A stretch of 11,382 nucleotides of DNA from positions 1 through 11,382 of the forward strand of contig DATGNS010000180.1 of the NCBI GenBank assembly GCA_035306625.1, written 5' to 3'. Positions 1-6,477 of the stretch are shown in pieces. The DNA comes from Serpens sp035306625 (GTDB lineage: Bacteria; Pseudomonadota; Gammaproteobacteria; Pseudomonadales; Pseudomonadaceae). The translations under genes and the position numbers were made by a program. The stretch's first letter is position 1, and each line of letters begins with the position of its first letter. The notes beneath the pieces were generated by a model. That model did not search any database. It saw only the letters and a list, made by a program, of their open reading frames with translations, and was not told the origin of the DNA.

Positions 1-24
1 GAAAGCCGGAACTGGTGGACTGAC

Positions 25-1107
25 TCATTCCATGCCGGCGCGAGGCAGCAGGGCCTCGCGCACGCGCTGGTAGTAGCCATCGACGTAGAAGGCCTCGATC
101 GAACGCTTGGTCAGCTGCTGATCCACCTGCAGACCCTCGTCAACGACCTGTTGCAGCTGCGCCCGCAGGCCCGGCACGTCCATCGGCGCATACAACTGGC
201 CGTTTACACCGTCGCGAACGATATCCCCCGGCCCTGACGGACAATCCGAGCTGATGCAGTAGATCCCATACGACATCGCCTCCAGCAGCGTCATCGGCAG
301 CCCTTCGAACGCCGAGGTCAACAACAGCGCGGTAACGGCGCCTATACGCTCCTGCACATATGCCCAGGGCGCGGGCTGCCAGCCATGCCAGACGATACGT
401 CCATCAATGCCCAGCTCGCGACCGTAGTCCTGGCAACGCTGCATGTCGGAGCCATCGCCCACCACGTGCAGGCGCCACTCGCCTGTCACCTGCGATAGGG
501 CATCCAGCAAGTCCTTGATGCGCTTCTGGCCTTCGAACTTCATACGGCCCAAGTAGAGGAACACGCATTCCTCGCCCGGCTGCGGACGCGGAAGGGTGTG
601 CGCCTGGCGCTCCACCGGGTTGAACACCGTGAAGATGCGCTCCGGCGCCACGCCCCGGGCGGCGATCTGCGCCTTGATTCCGGAACTTATCGCCAGGTGG
701 TAATCCGCATGGACCACGCAGTCGGCGTGCTTCTTGTGTTCCAGCGAGAAGTGCACCCAGGAAAACAGCGGAAAGCGCAGCCCGGCCTTCTTGCGGGCTC
801 GCCTGGCCAGCAGGCAGGAGATGAGGTCGATCGAGATGACCACGTCCGGACGCTGCTCGCGCAGATAGCGGGCAAAGCGCCGCACATGAGTACGATTGCG
901 CAGGTAGGCAATGCGATTGCGCGAATAGGAATAGGCCGCCTCCATGCCCTGCAGCCAACCCTTGTCCATCCGTTCGTCGCGACAGAAGAAGAAGATCCCG
1001 CTCTCCACCGGCTGCGGATCTTCGCGAAAACAGCGCACCAGCGTGCGCACGACGGTTTCGATGCCACCGAATCCGGAGACTGCCTCGCCGACGAAGACAA
1101 TCTTCAT
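25..1107 (-). CDS. waaB: WaaB-like LPS core galactosyltransferase (GT4 family)
   Basis: A 360-residue GT-B glycosyltransferase of family GT4. E. coli WaaB transfers galactose from UDP-Gal to O6 of the first core glucose on the cytoplasmic face of the inner membrane. The N-terminus (GEAVSGFGGIETV, residues 7-19), the stretch SWVHFSLEHKKHA (116-128), DYHLAISSGIKAQI (135-148) and FEGQKR (191-196) closely match what I remember of enterobacterial WaaB, and the length (about 359 aa there) agrees. The donor-site E-x7-E motif is E268/E276 in FEGLPMTLLEAMSYG. The ATG overlaps the upstream stop as ATGA, with AGAGG 7 nt before the start, so it is probably translationally coupled to the kinase-like gene. 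The E. coli acceptor glucose is made by WaaG, which is missing from its usual place here, so the true acceptor and sugar are uncertain. GC in sampled lines looks slightly lower than in waaF. The GT4 core-transferase call is firm; exact WaaB activity is inferred. Confidence 0.86.
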   Translation of the reverse strand: MKIVFVGEAVSGFGGIETVVRTLVRCFREDPQPVESGIFFFCRDERMDKGWLQGMEAAYSYSRNRIAYLRNRTHVRRFARYLREQRPDVVISIDLISCLLARRARKKAGLRFPLFSWVHFSLEHKKHADCVVHADYHLAISSGIKAQIAARGVAPERIFTVFNPVERQAHTLPRPQPGEECVFLYLGRMKFEGQKRIKDLLDALSQVTGEWRLHVVGDGSDMQRCQDYGRELGIDGRIVWHGWQPAPWAYVQERIGAVTALLLTSAFEGLPMTLLEAMSYGIYCISSDCPSGPGDIVRDGVNGQLYAPMDVPGLRAQLQQVVDEGLQVDQQLTKRSIEAFYVDGYYQRVREALLPRAGME

Positions 1108-2231
1108 CCTCGATCCTCTACGTCTGCCTCGGTGACCAGATAACTCACGCCTCGCACACCCAGGCGACGTTGTTCCACCACCGCCAGGGGGCGCCGGGTG
1201 GTTTCCCCTAGCAGGTAGCGGCGCTGTCCGTCGATCCAGGCTCGCCAGGCCGGACTGGCCAGCAGCCGTTTCCAGCCGCCCGGGGCAGGGAAGCGGACCA
1301 GCCGCACAGGCCCGGCGGCCGTTTCCACTCGAGCGGCACTCGCATCGCCACCAGCCTTGCTCGGCTCGCCAGCACGCATGGCGGTCTCGGGATCCGCCAC
1401 GATCGTCCGCAGTCGGGCCTCCTCACTGCGCAGCACCGCCCGCAGCAGTCCCCCGCGCCGCTCCAGCGCACACACCGGACTGTTGCGGCCCAGCTTGCGC
1501 AACTGCTGGCGCATATGCTGCTGGCGGGCGGCGGCGACCTCCTTGAGGAGCGCTTCCAGGGGCAGCGCATGCTCGCCATTGGCCAGCAGATAGAAGACCA
1601 GCAGCTCCTCGAACCAGGGTTCGAAGCGGTTCGGCAGCTGGGCGAAGAACTGGCCGAGGTTGCCCAGCACCTTGTCCCGATCCAGGGGCGCGCCGGGCAC
1701 ATCGCCACGCAGCATGCCGGCATCCAGCAGGAGAACCTGTCCCTGGTGGCGAATGAAGCGATGCAAGGCCGGATCAACCGGCCAGAGACCCTTGGCATGC
1801 AGACTGCCGAGGACGCCAAGGACCTCGCCGATCAGCGCCTGCTGGCCATCCGTCAGGGGCGGCTGCTCGGCTAGCTCACGCCAGGCCGCCTCCAGGCTCT
1901 GCATGTCATCACCCGCCTCATAGAGCAGCCAGGCGTCCAGGTCCGGGGTCAGGCCTTCGCGGAGCAAGACCAGGCTGGGCAGCTCCTGTGCGGCCAGTCG
2001 GCGCATGCCGACCTTTTCACGCTCCAGGTCCATTCCCGCGTCCGGGCCGGTCAGCAGGCGGGCCAGTACGCAACGGCCGTTCCAGTGGGCGAGCACATCA
2101 TGGCGGGCCGGTGTCGCATGCAACCACCGGAACGCCTGAAGGCGCACCGGCGAGCCGGCAAAGTCCGCCAGTTCAATGGTTGCCGGCAGCGGCCCTTCGC
2201 CACCCGCCCATACCACGTCATGCAACTTCAC
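1104..2231 (-). CDS. Shortened, kinase-like LPS core protein (probable pseudokinase)
   Basis: A 375-residue protein of the kinase-like family found beside waaP in Pseudomonas (PA5006-type, about 475 aa with two kinase-like domains, from memory). The GTG start at 2231 is chosen because AGGAG lies 6 nt upstream; an ATG 162 bp further up lies inside waaP. Domain 1 (about 45-240) keeps an alpha-C-like Glu (E72), an Asp in the catalytic-loop position (D153 in HAKGLWPVDPALHRF) and D170 in LLLDAG. The expected ATP-binding Lys reads Arg (R58 in VLARLLTG), and the Asn after the catalytic Asp is lost (H157-R158 where Asp-Asn is usual). Domain 2 starts near GGDASAARVE (294-303) and ends after SYLVTEADVEDRG (363-375), before any catalytic loop. 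Its expected Lys is V312. It probably belongs to the waaP unit and may be a scaffold or a decaying gene. Catalysis is doubtful. Confidence 0.8.
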   Translation of the reverse strand: MKLHDVVWAGGEGPLPATIELADFAGSPVRLQAFRWLHATPARHDVLAHWNGRCVLARLLTGPDAGMDLEREKVGMRRLAAQELPSLVLLREGLTPDLDAWLLYEAGDDMQSLEAAWRELAEQPPLTDGQQALIGEVLGVLGSLHAKGLWPVDPALHRFIRHQGQVLLLDAGMLRGDVPGAPLDRDKVLGNLGQFFAQLPNRFEPWFEELLVFYLLANGEHALPLEALLKEVAAARQQHMRQQLRKLGRNSPVCALERRGGLLRAVLRSEEARLRTIVADPETAMRAGEPSKAGGDASAARVETAAGPVRLVRFPAPGGWKRLLASPAWRAWIDGQRRYLLGETTRRPLAVVEQRRLGVRGVSYLVTEADVEDRG

Positions 2232-2244
2232 CGGTCTCTCCTCA
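2232..2244 (-). promoter_or_regulatory. Ribosome binding site deciding the GTG start of the kinase-like gene
   Basis: On the minus strand AGGAG (2242 to 2238) lies 6 nt before the GTG at 2231 and overlaps the waaP stop codon TGA (2244-2242). This fixes the start despite a longer open frame, and suggests translational coupling to waaP. Confidence 0.75.
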
Positions 2245-3060
2245 TCGTTGTTCGCCCTGGGCGATCTTGCGCTGGTCACGCGCCTGGATGCGCGCCGCCC
2301 GGCGTTCCATCCAGGCCAGCACCGAAGCCTCCTCGACCAGAATCTGCCGAAGCGGCCGGCCGAAGTAGGCCCGTAGAAAGCGCAGCTTATCACCGCGGGT
2401 GAGGCCGATGCCGAGGGCCGAGAAGTACAGGCCGGCCAGGTCCTTGTCGCGCCAGCGCAGCGGGACGCGCCTGCGCACCTGGGACCGGTGCAGATCGATT
2501 ACCGAAAGCGGCAGGTGTCCCGGCGCGGGCGGGCTGTCGGTATGCAGCAGGAAATGACAGAGGTAGCAGTCACGATGGTTGAGGCCGGCGGCATGCATGT
2601 CCCGCACGATGCCAGCCACTCGATCGATCAGCGCGCGCTTGAGCGCCACCGGGGGCGGGACGCGCGCCCAGTCCCGGCAGAAGTCCTCGAGACTGATGGT
2701 GGGCGCCAGCTCCTCGGTGATCAGGTAGGAGTGCTGGCGGGCGGGATTGAGGCCCCGCTGGCCGAAGCCCACCGGATTCAGGGTGGCGATACCGGCCTGC
2801 TGCAGGCAGCGAATGGCGCGCAACTCCTGGCGCGCACCCACCACCGGCAACCGGAAGCTCAGCAAGTTCTTGAAGATCTCGCCCCAGCCCACGCCATGAT
2901 GCAGCTTGACGAAGTAACCACGACCGCACAGCTCGACACGAAACACCCGCCGCCCCTCCTTCTGTCGGTAGATGGGGCCTTGCAACCCTTCCACTTCCGC
3001 GAAAGGGTCCTTGCCGGCCCACAGCGATTTCAGGGGTTCGGCAAGAAAGAAATCCTTCAA
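2242..3060 (-). CDS. waaP: LPS core heptose(I) kinase WaaP
   Basis: Phosphorylates O4 of the first L-glycero-D-manno-heptose of the inner core, using ATP in the cytoplasm. In P. aeruginosa this phosphate is needed for viability and outer-membrane integrity. The 272-residue product (268 in P. aeruginosa) has the kinase fold: ATP-binding lysine K52 in RGYFVKLHHGVGWGE (47-61), the catalytic loop HRDCYLCHF (162-170, catalytic D164) and metal-binding D189 in SVIDLH. The start is TTG at 3060, because GGAGGT sits 5 nt upstream and the protein then begins KDFFLAEPLKSLW as in the family. The in-frame ATGs at 3102 and 3075 would add residues encoded by the ribosome binding site. It leads a three-gene minus-strand unit with the kinase-like and GT4 genes. 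Unlike in P. aeruginosa, the preceding gene is waaC, not waaG. A candidate AlgU promoter lies just upstream. Confidence 0.95.
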   Translation of the reverse strand: MKDFFLAEPLKSLWAGKDPFAEVEGLQGPIYRQKEGRRVFRVELCGRGYFVKLHHGVGWGEIFKNLLSFRLPVVGARQELRAIRCLQQAGIATLNPVGFGQRGLNPARQHSYLITEELAPTISLEDFCRDWARVPPPVALKRALIDRVAGIVRDMHAAGLNHRDCYLCHFLLHTDSPPAPGHLPLSVIDLHRSQVRRRVPLRWRDKDLAGLYFSALGIGLTRGDKLRFLRAYFGRPLRQILVEEASVLAWMERRAARIQARDQRKIAQGEQR

Positions 3061-3071
3061 GGAGCACCTCC
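3061..3071 (-). promoter_or_regulatory. Ribosome binding site deciding the TTG start of waaP
   Basis: The minus strand reads GGAGGT (3071 to 3066), then GCTCC, then TTG at 3060. This near-perfect anti-16S match supports the rare TTG start over the upstream in-frame ATG codons. Confidence 0.8.
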
Positions 3072-3078
3072 ACATCCG

Positions 3079-3100
3079 GCCCCTGCTCCGAGGCAGGGGC
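3079..3100 (-). promoter_or_regulatory. Stem-loop in the waaP leader
   Basis: A perfect 8-bp inverted repeat (GCCCCTGC at 3079-3086, GCAGGGGC at 3093-3100) with a 6-nt loop, 7 nt ahead of the GGAGGT. No T-run follows, so it is not an intrinsic terminator. If the candidate promoter at 3109-3135 is real, the mRNA would begin almost at this hairpin, where it could protect the 5' end or tune translation. Confidence 0.55.
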
Positions 3101-3108
3101 ATCCGTGC

Positions 3109-3135
3109 CTAGATCAGCAAACGCGGGCAAAGTTC
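3109..3135 (-). promoter_or_regulatory. Candidate AlgU/sigma-22 (RpoE-type) promoter for waaP
   Basis: The minus strand carries GAACTT (3135 to 3130), a 16-nt spacer and TCTAG (3113 to 3109). The Pseudomonas AlgU consensus, as I recall it, is GAACTT-N16/17-TCTGA. The -35 is exact, the spacing is right and the -10 matches at its first three bases. The predicted start is near 3102, giving a leader of about 42 nt to the waaP TTG. An envelope-stress promoter for an LPS kinase makes biological sense, but no transcript evidence is available. Confidence 0.5.
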
Positions 3136-3180
3136 TCGCAAGGCGGAACAATCCGGCGCCCCGGCACCCGGGCGCGCAGC

Positions 3181-3197
3181 GTCCGGCCAGGCCGGAC
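3181..3197. repeat. GC-only inverted repeat in the waaC-waaP gap
   Basis: GTCCGGCC, one base, then GGCCGGAC: 8-bp arms, in practice a 7-bp stem with a 3-nt loop. It lies 106 bp after the waaC stop with no T-run on either side, so an intrinsic terminator is not supported. It may slow the polymerase or act as an mRNA 3'-end hairpin for waaC. The rest of the 243-bp gap (3061-3303) shows no gene and no recognisable waaG remnant in the frame I translated. Confidence 0.45.
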
Positions 3198-3303
3198 CGG
3201 CCCGACGCCCCTGACTCAAGGTAGGAGAGGACTGATCAGATGGAAGGAATGTAGTTCGCGTAGCGCACACCCGCCGTGCGAGTCTGTGTGCCAGGTATCA
3301 GAG

Positions 3304-4299
3304 TCAGGCGGTCCTGGCCAGCAGATCCTGCAATTCGGCATGCACCCGCTCGACGCCCAGCCCGTCGAAGCAGGGCTTTTCACGGTCACCGCTGCCGGCG
3401 TTCGGACCAGTGGCGCAAAGGTGTACCTGGCCCTTTCCGTAGGCGCCGACCAGGCCGGGGCGGGTCGGGCCATAGAGGGAGATGCCGGGCACATCCAGCG
3501 CGGCGGCCAGATGTCCCAGGCCGGTGTCCACCGCCACGCAGGCGCGCGCGCCGGCCAGCACGCGCGCCACACCGGCGATGTTGAGCTTCGGCAGCACCTC
3601 GACGCCGGGCAGGCCCGCGGCAATGCGCTCGGCGCGTTCGCGCTCCGCCGGGCCACCCCAGGGCAGGCGAACCGCCCAGCCCTCGGTACTCAGGCGTTCG
3701 GCCAGGGCGCGCCAGTCGGCTTCCGGCCAGTGCTTGCTGGGCCAGGTGGTGCCATGCAGGAAGACGATATAGGGCGCAGCCGATGGCTCGGCCAGCGCGG
3801 CACGGTCCAGGCCGTAGTCGCCAAGGGAGTCCGGCACGGAATAGCCCAGTGCCTGGGCGAACAGCTGGCGCACCCGCTCCAGGGCGTGCTGTTCCCTGGG
3901 CACCGCATAGGTGCGGTCATAGAAACGGCTGGCCAGCGGTTCGCGGGCCGAGGCGCGATCCAGCCCGGCGATGGGCGCGCGGCAGTAGCGGGTCAGCCAG
4001 GCGCTCTTCAGCAGGCCCTGGGCATCGATCACCAGATCGTACTGCCCCTCGCGCAGGCGCCGCTTGAACTGCCGCCATTCGCCGCTCCTGAAGGTCTGCC
4101 ACAGGTTCTTGCGCCAGCGGCGGATGGCCACCGGAATCACCTGGTCCACCGCCGGATGCCAGGCGGGAATCTCGGCGAAGCCCTCCTCCACCACCCAGTC
4201 GAAGCGAATGCCGGGAAGGGCGCGCGAGGCATCGGTGAGCGCCGGCAGGGTATGGATCACGTCGCCCATGGACGACGTCTTGATCAGCAGTACCTTCAC
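3304..4299 (-). CDS. waaC: ADP-heptose:LPS heptosyltransferase I
   Basis: Adds the first L-glycero-D-manno-heptose from ADP-heptose to Kdo of Kdo2-lipid A at the cytoplasmic face of the inner membrane (family GT9, GT-B fold). The 331-residue product opens with KVLLIKTSSMGDVIHTLPAL; D13 corresponds to the acceptor-side Asp of E. coli WaaC. The donor half contains LHGTTWPSKHWPEADW (181-196, K189) and VDTGLGHLAAALDVPG (257-272, D258), the usual ADP-heptose-binding motifs. The GTG at 4299 directly abuts the waaF stop, with GAGGTG 6 nt upstream, so the two are cotranscribed and probably coupled. From memory P. aeruginosa WaaC is about 355 aa, so this one may be slightly short at the C-terminus, but all motifs are present. 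A 243-bp gap follows instead of waaG. Confidence 0.96.
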   Translation of the reverse strand: MKVLLIKTSSMGDVIHTLPALTDASRALPGIRFDWVVEEGFAEIPAWHPAVDQVIPVAIRRWRKNLWQTFRSGEWRQFKRRLREGQYDLVIDAQGLLKSAWLTRYCRAPIAGLDRASAREPLASRFYDRTYAVPREQHALERVRQLFAQALGYSVPDSLGDYGLDRAALAEPSAAPYIVFLHGTTWPSKHWPEADWRALAERLSTEGWAVRLPWGGPAERERAERIAAGLPGVEVLPKLNIAGVARVLAGARACVAVDTGLGHLAAALDVPGISLYGPTRPGLVGAYGKGQVHLCATGPNAGSGDREKPCFDGLGVERVHAELQDLLARTA

Positions 4300-4311
4300 T
4301 CAGCGCACCTC
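4300..4311 (-). promoter_or_regulatory. Ribosome binding site deciding the GTG start of waaC
   Basis: GAGGTG (4311 to 4306) lies within the last waaF codons, 6 nt before GTG at 4299. The waaF TGA occupies 4302-4300, so the genes join without a gap. This supports translational coupling. Confidence 0.75.
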
Positions 4312-5334
4312 GACCGGCTGTGGCAGCAGGCGGTCCAGCGCCTCGATCACCGCGCGCGGCTTGAGCTCGCGCAGGCAGTTGTAGTGGCCGAAGCGGCAGG
4401 TGCGGTCGAAGCAGGGGCTGCACTCCAGGCCCAGGCGCACAATCTCCACCTGCTCGCCCAGCGGCGGGGTGAACTGCGGCGAGGTGGAGCCGTACACGGC
4501 AACCAGCGGGCGATCCAGCGCCGCGGCCACATGCATCAGGCCGGAATCGTTGGACACCACCGCCGTGGCGGCCGACAGCAGGTCGATGGCCTCGGCCAGC
4601 GAGGTCTGGCCGGCCAGGTTGGTGACTTCCTCGCGCAGACCGGGAATCAGCAGCTCGCGGATCAGCTCCCCGCCGGGATGATCGTTCTTCGAGCCGAACA
4701 GCCAGACCTGCCAGCCCTCGCGGATCTTCAGCTCCGCCACCTTGGCGTAGTGCTCGGCCGGCCAGCGCTTGGCCTCGCCGAACTCGGCACCGGGGCACAG
4801 CGCCAGCACCGGCCGATCCAGCGTCAGGCCGAACTTCTGCAGCGCGGCGGCGCGGCTGGCCTCATCGATCCGCAGGCGGGGACGCGGATAGGGCTGGGGA
4901 ATCTCGGCGCCCGGCGCGTAGGCCAGCGCCATGAAGCGCTCGATCATCAGCGGATAGCGCTGCTTGTCGAGGATGCGCAGGTCGTTGAGCAGCCCGTAGC
5001 GCATCTCGCCCTTCCAGCCGGTACGCCTGGGAATGCCCGCGAAGAAGGGTACCAGGGCGGACTTCAGCGAATTGGGCAGCAGGATGGCCTGGTCGTAGCG
5101 GCCCTTCAGGGACTTGCCGATGCGCCGTCGGGTGCCCAGCTCCAACACGCCATGGCCGAGCGGAAAGCTCAGGGCCTCGCGCACCTCGGGCATGCGCTCG
5201 AGGATCGGCCGGCTCCACTCGGGCGCCAGCACATCGATCTGGCAATCCGGATACTGCTGCTTGAGGCAGGTGAACAGCGTCTGCGCCATCACCATGTCGC
5301 CGACCCAGCTGGGTCCGATGATCAGGATGTTCAT
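4300..5334 (-). CDS. waaF: ADP-heptose:LPS heptosyltransferase II
   Basis: Transfers the second heptose (HepII) onto HepI of the LPS inner core, upstream of all outer-core addition. The 344-residue protein (about 345 in P. aeruginosa) is a GT9 enzyme. It opens with NILIIGPSWVGDMVMAQTLF, has the nucleotide-sugar motif CPGAEFGEAKRWP (180-192) and SNDSGLMHVAAALDRP (261-276). A Cys-rich C-terminal stretch, ECSPCFDRTCRFGHYNC (304-320), is typical of WaaF. The start is ATG at 5334; an in-frame ATG 54 bp further up would add a non-family extension. The ribosome binding site is weak (only a GGA near -10). It follows ilvE after 166 bp and runs straight into waaC. Confidence 0.96.
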   Translation of the reverse strand: MNILIIGPSWVGDMVMAQTLFTCLKQQYPDCQIDVLAPEWSRPILERMPEVREALSFPLGHGVLELGTRRRIGKSLKGRYDQAILLPNSLKSALVPFFAGIPRRTGWKGEMRYGLLNDLRILDKQRYPLMIERFMALAYAPGAEIPQPYPRPRLRIDEASRAAALQKFGLTLDRPVLALCPGAEFGEAKRWPAEHYAKVAELKIREGWQVWLFGSKNDHPGGELIRELLIPGLREEVTNLAGQTSLAEAIDLLSAATAVVSNDSGLMHVAAALDRPLVAVYGSTSPQFTPPLGEQVEIVRLGLECSPCFDRTCRFGHYNCLRELKPRAVIEALDRLLPQPVEVR

Positions 5335-5415
5335 GCAATCGTCCGAGGGCGTAGGGCCGTTTTCAATGCGTTGCCAGGGATGAACCAAACCCGCCTGCGC
5401 CGGATGACCGCACAG

Positions 5416-5434
5416 GCCGCCCCGCCGGGGCGGC
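5416..5434. repeat. Perfect GC hairpin between ilvE and waaF
   Basis: GCCGCCCC, a 3-nt loop, GGGGCGGC: an 8-bp all-GC stem in the 166-bp gap after the ilvE stop. No T-run follows on either strand, so it is not a classic intrinsic terminator. It could mark an mRNA 3' end or processing point that separates ilvE from the LPS genes. No convincing waaF promoter was seen in this gap. Confidence 0.5.
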
Positions 5435-5436
5435 TG

Positions 5437-5461
5437 GCGGGTTGCGGGTTGCGGGTTGCGG
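5437..5461. repeat. Short tandem repeat, 7-bp unit
   Basis: Three full copies plus four bases of GCGGGTT (plus-strand reading) next to the hairpin at 5416-5434, in the ilvE-waaF gap. It is noncoding, so changes in copy number would alter only the spacing. The function is unknown. Confidence 0.7.
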
Positions 5462-5500
5462 CCCCATGGTCCGACCCGCCCTGCGCGGCTCTTTTGCCAC

Positions 5501-6424
5501 TTACTTGACCAGGGTGCGCCACTCCGGATGGGCTTCGGTCTTGCCGGTGACCAGGTCGAAGTAGGCCTTCTGCAGCTTCTCGGTGACCGGACCGCGACGG
5601 CCGATGCCGATCTGGCGGCCGTCCAGCTCGCGGATCGGCGTCACTTCGGCGGCGGTGCCGGTGAAGAAGGCCTCGTCGGCGATGTACACCTCGTCGCGGG
5701 TGATGCGCTTCTCGACGATTTCCAGACCCAGCTCGCGGGCCAGGGTCAGGACGGTGTTGCGGGTGATGCCGTTCAGGCAGGCGGTGACTTCCGGGGTGTA
5801 GATCACGCCGTTCTTGACGATGAAGATGTTCTCGCCCGAGCCCTCGGCCACGTAGCCTTCCGGATCCAGCAGCAGCGCCTCGTCGGCGCCGGCGGACACG
5901 GCTTCCTGCAGGGCCAGCATCGAGTTGATGTAGTGACCGCTGGCCTTGGCGCGAGTCATGGAAATGTTCACGTGGTGACGGGTGAAGGAGCTGGTGCGGA
6001 TCCTGATGCCGCTGGCCAGGGCTTCCTCGCCCATGTACGCGCCCCAGTGCCAGGCGGCGACGATCACGTGCACACGCAGGTTGTCGGCGCGGATGCCCAT
6101 GCCCTCGGAGCCGTAGAAGGCCAGCGGGCGGATGTAGGCGCTGGCCAGCTTGTTCTCGCGCACCGCGGCCTTGGTGGCCTCGTTGATCTCTTCCTTGGTG
6201 TAGGGAATCTTCATGCCCATGATGTGGGCGGAATCGAACAGGCGATCGGTGTGCTCCTGCAGGCGGAAGATCGCGGTGCCCTGGGGCGTCTCGTAGGCGC
6301 GCACGCCCTCGAACACACCCATCCCGTAGTGCAGGCTGTGGGTCAGCACGTGGGTGGTGGCGCCACGCCACTCAACCAGTTCACCGTCGTACCAGATCAC
6401 ACCGTCGCGGTCAGCCATCGACAT
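5501..6424 (-). CDS. ilvE: Branched-chain amino acid aminotransferase
   Basis: A PLP-dependent fold-IV transaminase that interconverts leucine, isoleucine and valine with their 2-oxo acids, using glutamate/2-oxoglutarate. The 307-residue product matches the P. aeruginosa length. The Schiff-base lysine is K160 in SMTRAKASGHYINSM; other family signatures are LHYGMGVFEGVRAY (31-44), EGYVAEGSGENIF (about 196-208) and FFTGTAAEVTPI near the C-terminus. The start MSMADRDGVIWYDGE (ATG at 6424) is chosen over an in-frame ATG 21 bp upstream, because GAGGAA lies 7 nt before it and the family begins there. It sits 53 bp behind glnE and 166 bp ahead of waaF, probably in one long minus-strand transcription unit. 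All catalytic motifs are intact and nothing is unusual. Confidence 0.97.
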   Translation of the reverse strand: MSMADRDGVIWYDGELVEWRGATTHVLTHSLHYGMGVFEGVRAYETPQGTAIFRLQEHTDRLFDSAHIMGMKIPYTKEEINEATKAAVRENKLASAYIRPLAFYGSEGMGIRADNLRVHVIVAAWHWGAYMGEEALASGIRIRTSSFTRHHVNISMTRAKASGHYINSMLALQEAVSAGADEALLLDPEGYVAEGSGENIFIVKNGVIYTPEVTACLNGITRNTVLTLARELGLEIVEKRITRDEVYIADEAFFTGTAAEVTPIRELDGRQIGIGRRGPVTEKLQKAYFDLVTGKTEAHPEWRTLVK

Positions 6425-6450
6425 CGTTGCGTTCCTCAAGGTCAAAGTGC

Positions 6451-6469
6451 GGCGGCGCGCGGCGCCGCC
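6451..6469. repeat. Perfect GC hairpin between glnE and ilvE
   Basis: GGCGGCGC, a 3-nt loop, GCGCCGCC: an 8-bp stem within the 53-bp glnE-ilvE gap, 13 bp ahead of the ilvE ribosome binding site. No T-run follows. It may be a processing or stabilising hairpin in the glnE-ilvE transcript. Confidence 0.5.
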
Positions 6470-6477
6470 TGCAGGAT

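Noticed and set aside
404..958. A 184-codon minus-strand frame inside the WaaB-like gene
   Set aside because: Out-of-frame shadow of the GT4 gene. The GT4 frame carries coherent motifs along its full length.
2232..2393. Extension of the kinase-like gene to an ATG at 2393
   Set aside because: It would overlap waaP by about 150 bp with Arg-rich sequence. The GTG at 2231 has AGGAG at the right spacing.
3264..3292. Terminator after waaC formed by GCACAC ... GTGTGC
   Set aside because: The stem is only 5-6 bp with a long loop and no T-run follows on the minus strand.
2488..5508. A 1006-codon open frame on the plus strand across waaP, waaC and waaF
   Set aside because: It lies antisense to three well-identified genes and their gaps. 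The composition (rich in Gln, Ala, Gly, Arg, His) is the usual complement of high-GC codon bias, with no family motif.
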